Assembly (NCBI GenBank): GCA_030762895.1 | Contig: CM061062.1 | Location: forward strand, 286,746,397 to 286,810,396 | Origin: Sophora flavescens | Taxonomy: Eukaryota > Streptophyta > Magnoliopsida > Fabales > Fabaceae | Direction: 5' to 3' | DNA length: 64,000 nucleotides | Shown here: one piece after another, positions 61,300 to 64,000 of the stretch | How the letters are laid out: each line of letters starts with the position of its first letter | Position numbering within the stretch: the first letter of the stretch is position 1 | Notes under the pieces: model-generated | What the model was told of the DNA's origin: nothing | Databases searched by the model: none | Seen by the model: only the letters and a program-made list of their open reading frames with translations | Program-made: the position numbers and the translations under genes

Positions 61300-62582
61300 C
61301 TGGCTACTAGATCTAATTGCCTGAACTGTGTGAATTTGATTCGGAAATTGAAAGAACACTGCACACACTCCGTAGAGAATTTCGGGCTAGCACTAGTAGT
61401 GATTCTAATTCCAAAACTGTTTTTGAAAACATGGGAGACCAAAGGACATTAAGACAGCTTGCTGCCCCTGATGTAAATTACAATGGATTGTGTATTTCAT
61501 ATCCTGGTGCTGATACTCCATTTGAATTAAAATCTGGTCTAATCCATTTGTTGCCTAGGTTCAATGGTCTTGCAGGTGAGGATCCACACAAGCATTTGAA
61601 GGAATTCCAGGTCGTCTGCTCCACAACCTTGAGACCAGAGGGAGTAACTGAAGATCACATTAAGTTGAAAGCTTTTCCGTTCTCACTCCAGGGAGCTGCA
61701 AAGGATTGGCTGTTGTATCTTGAGCCAAACTCCATCACCACATGGAACGATTTGAAGAGGCTCTTCCTAGAGAAATATTTTCCTGCCTCCAGAGCTGCCT
61801 CAATCAGGAAAGAAATCTGTGGCATCAGACAAGGAAATGAGTCGCTAGCTGAATATTGGGAGAGGTTCAAGCAGTTGACATCCAGTTGCCCCGACAGATC
61901 GAGTTACGAGCGACTTCTCATCCTATATTTTTATGAAGGGTTATTGCCGATGGATAGGAATATTTTGGATGCTGCTAGTGGGGGAGCTCTTGTTGATAAG
62001 ACCCCAGCTGCTGCCAAGCTACTCATTGAAAATATGTCACTGAATTCCCAGCAGTTTACTACCAGAAGAAATTCGGTTGAGACAAGAGGAGTGCATGAGG
62101 TCCACAGTTCTACTTCCAACCATGACCGTGATGATAGAATTGATAGGCTCACTTCTTTGGTAGAGAAATTGGCAATGGATAGGGTTCAGCCTGCGGTGTT
62201 GTGTGGCATGTGCAGCTCTCCTGAGCACCCATATGAGGCATGCCCCATTCTGCAAGGAGGATCAGTTACTGAATCGCCTCAAGCCTTTGCAGTCCATCCG
62301 TATAATCAAGGCAATAACCAGAACAGGTACAGCACTCCAGACCTCTCAACAAATAGGTACCATCCTAACTGGAGGAATCATCCTAATCTGCGGTATGGGA
62401 ACTCATCCCAACAACAACCGATGGCACCTCAGAATCTTCCTCCAGTGACCACTTCTGCACCTTCCGGACCTTCAGTAGAGGACATGCTCAAACAAATGGC
62501 TGCCCAAATGGCTGCACAAAATCTCCAGTTCAGCAAGAAATTGGGCAGATTCAGGCCTCACGAACACGATTTCAAAGAATAA
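61300..62582 (+). pseudogene. Athila gag (element G)
   Basis: Long gag frame with the family core: LIHLLPRFNGLAGEDPHKHL, KLKAFPFSLQGAAKDWLLYL, LKRLFLEKYFPASRAASIRK and a CGMCSSPEHPYEAC zinc-binding-like motif. The usual gag start seems lost: CTG GCT ACT AGA at 61300 looks like a former MATRS start and is out of frame with the rest, while the first in-frame ATG is at 61431 (MGDQRTLRQL). The frame ends at TAA 62580-62582, where a frameshift leads into the protease frame. Gag forms the particle that packages the element's RNA. Confidence 0.85.
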
Positions 62583-62583
62583 G

Positions 62584-63804
62584 TTGGACAGGTTGCGGCT
62601 TCGCAGTACACGATTTCAGCAGAGGACGGATGCTAGTATTCAGGCCTTGCATACACAGATTGGACAACTGGCCACATCCATAAACAACATACCGCAAGCT
62701 CAAGGGTCAACCCAGCTGCCGGCACAAACAGTGATAAATCCCAATGCTTCCAATCCTAATGTGAGTGCCATGTCTCTGAGATCTGGAAAAGTTGTTGAGG
62801 CCACCTTTGAAAAAGATGAAGCAACTGTTGAGGTAACTCCTGAGCCTATTGTTGAAGTTGAAGTTGAGAAAGTGTACAGACCACCAATCCCATTCCCACA
62901 CAGATTACAGAAAAATAAGAAGATTGGTGGTGAAGACAAAGAAAGGGAGATTTTAGACGTGTTCAGAAAAGTAGCTGTGAATATTCCCCTTCTAGATGTG
63001 ATCAAGCAGGTGCCCAAGTATGCCAAATTTCTGAAGGATCTATGCACCAACAAGAGGAAGATGAAGAATAATGAGAGGGTTGACTTGGGAAGAAATGTCT
63101 CAGCTCTTATCCAGTCTAGGCCTGCACCAGAAGGAGTTGCTGTTATAGCCCCTACTCAGGCATTACCACAGAAGTGCAAGGATCCAGGCACTTTCACTAT
63201 TCCATGCACTATTGGGGATAGGAAGTTTGAAAACTGCATGCTGGACTTGGGAGCATCCATAAATGTCATGCCTACCTCCATCTTTAACAACCTTGATCTT
63301 GGTCCTTTGCAGTATATAGGTCTTACCATCCAGTTGGCCAACAGGACCAATGCCCGACCCATGGGAATGGTAGAAGATGTGCTAGTGCAAGTTGATGATT
63401 TGATCTTCCCTGCTGACTTCTACATCTTAGATATGGCAGAAGAGACTCATTCCAGTAGATCACCAATAATCTTGGGCAGACCATTCATGAAGACAACCAA
63501 GACTAAGATTGATGTGAATGATGGGTCTATGTCTATGGAGTTTGGTGATATTGTGGCCAAGTTTAATATCTTTGATGCTATGAAACACCCACTGGAGGAG
63601 CACTCTGTTTTCCACTTAGAGTTGCTTTCGGAGCTTATTGAGGATACCCATGAGGACTTTATTTCAGATTTTCCATTTATTTCTGGTTTTGATGTTGTAT
63701 ATACTTGTACTAACTGTACTGACACTAACCCATGTGCTGTTTGTTCTGAGTTTCTGGATTCAACTTTGCAGGGTGATAGTGATAGTGAGAGTGAAGCTGT
63801 CTGA
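62584..63804 (+). pseudogene. Athila gag C-terminus and protease (element G)
   Basis: Continues gag in another frame (DASIQALHTQIGQLATSINN, then MSLRSGK), a linker, and a retropepsin-type protease with active site LDLGASINVMP (about 63241) and ILGRPFMKT (about 63469). The end is acidic. TGA at 63802-63804 separates it from the reverse transcriptase in the same frame, so a single stop now splits protease from RT. The protease would mature the Gag-Pol polyprotein. Confidence 0.83.
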
Positions 63805-64000
63805 TCTGCAGAAGTCCGTGGCATCATGGCTACTCCCAATGCACCATCTGTTGAGCAGCCACCATCCTTAGAGCTCAAGCCACTTCCTGGGAACCTGAAG
63901 TATGCCTACCTGGAGACAAATGAGAAACTTCCAGTCATCATTTCTTCCAGCCTTGACTCTGACGAGGAAGCAAAACTATTGGAGGTTCTGAAGAAGCACA
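63805..64000 (+). pseudogene. Athila reverse transcriptase, N-terminal edge (cut by window)
   Basis: In the protease frame after the TGA: PPSLELKPLPGNLKYAYLET and EKLPVIISSSLDSDEEAKLL, the conserved segment at the entry to Athila-group RT. An ATG lies at 63826, but the natural product is a polyprotein. The catalytic region lies beyond the window. Confidence 0.8.

Larger units (their letters stand above)
59892..64000 (+). mobile_element. Element G: Athila-type Gypsy retrotransposon, runs off the window
   Basis: LTR with paired palindromes, ending near 61206; Asp-type primer site; gag; protease; beginning of reverse transcriptase at the window edge. The LTR start is uncertain (TGTGTTGAATTGACG at 59892 is a candidate), because the second LTR lies outside. 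It apparently broke the CACTA protease gene. A frameshift around 62580 and a TGA at 63802-63804 mean it is not an intact copy. Confidence 0.82.

Overview
The window looks like a gene-poor, repeat-rich stretch of a eudicot nuclear genome, possibly a legume. Evidence is the intron-rich plant genes, AT-rich spacers, and plant-type Ty3/Gypsy (Tekay/Del chromovirus and Athila), CACTA and MITE elements. The species cannot be fixed from the sequence.

Positions 1-11.3 kb are the only ordinary genic part. A complete ten-exon minus-strand gene (6217-1476) encodes a GT8 glucuronosyltransferase matching plant IPUT1/PGSIP6, the enzyme that adds glucuronic acid to inositol phosphorylceramide. A second complete minus-strand gene (10955-8002) encodes a 147-residue protein I do not recognise. 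Several MITE-like foldback elements lie between and inside these genes.

Positions 11,924-53,066 form one nested retrotransposon complex whose boundaries can be read from target-site duplications. The oldest element (A; gag only, no pol seen) holds a solo Tekay LTR (B) in its 5' LTR, a Tekay element (C) in its interior, and a solo LTR (F) in its 3' LTR. C was itself entered by a second Tekay element (D, inside gag) and by a solo Athila-type LTR (E, inside pol). F was entered by a minus-oriented element with a 575-bp non-coding interior (I). An old chromovirus remnant (H) lies between C and the 3' half of A's gag. No element keeps an open pol.

Positions 53.1-59.8 kb are a degenerate CACTA (En/Spm) transposon: a TNP2-type transposase pseudogene, then a spliced Transposase_24 / DUF8039-like / Ulp1-protease pseudogene. 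From about 59.9 kb to the window edge runs an Athila element (G): 5' LTR, tRNA-Asp-type primer site, gag, protease and the beginning of reverse transcriptase, with a frameshift and one stop.

The most unusual non-coding pattern is that nearly every LTR family carries its own internal short-repeat array: 22-bp hairpin modules in Tekay LTRs (7, 9 and 11 copies), 83/127-bp arrays in D and F, 40-60-bp arrays in I, and paired GC-rich palindromes in the Athila LTRs E and G. No new defence or metabolic system was seen.
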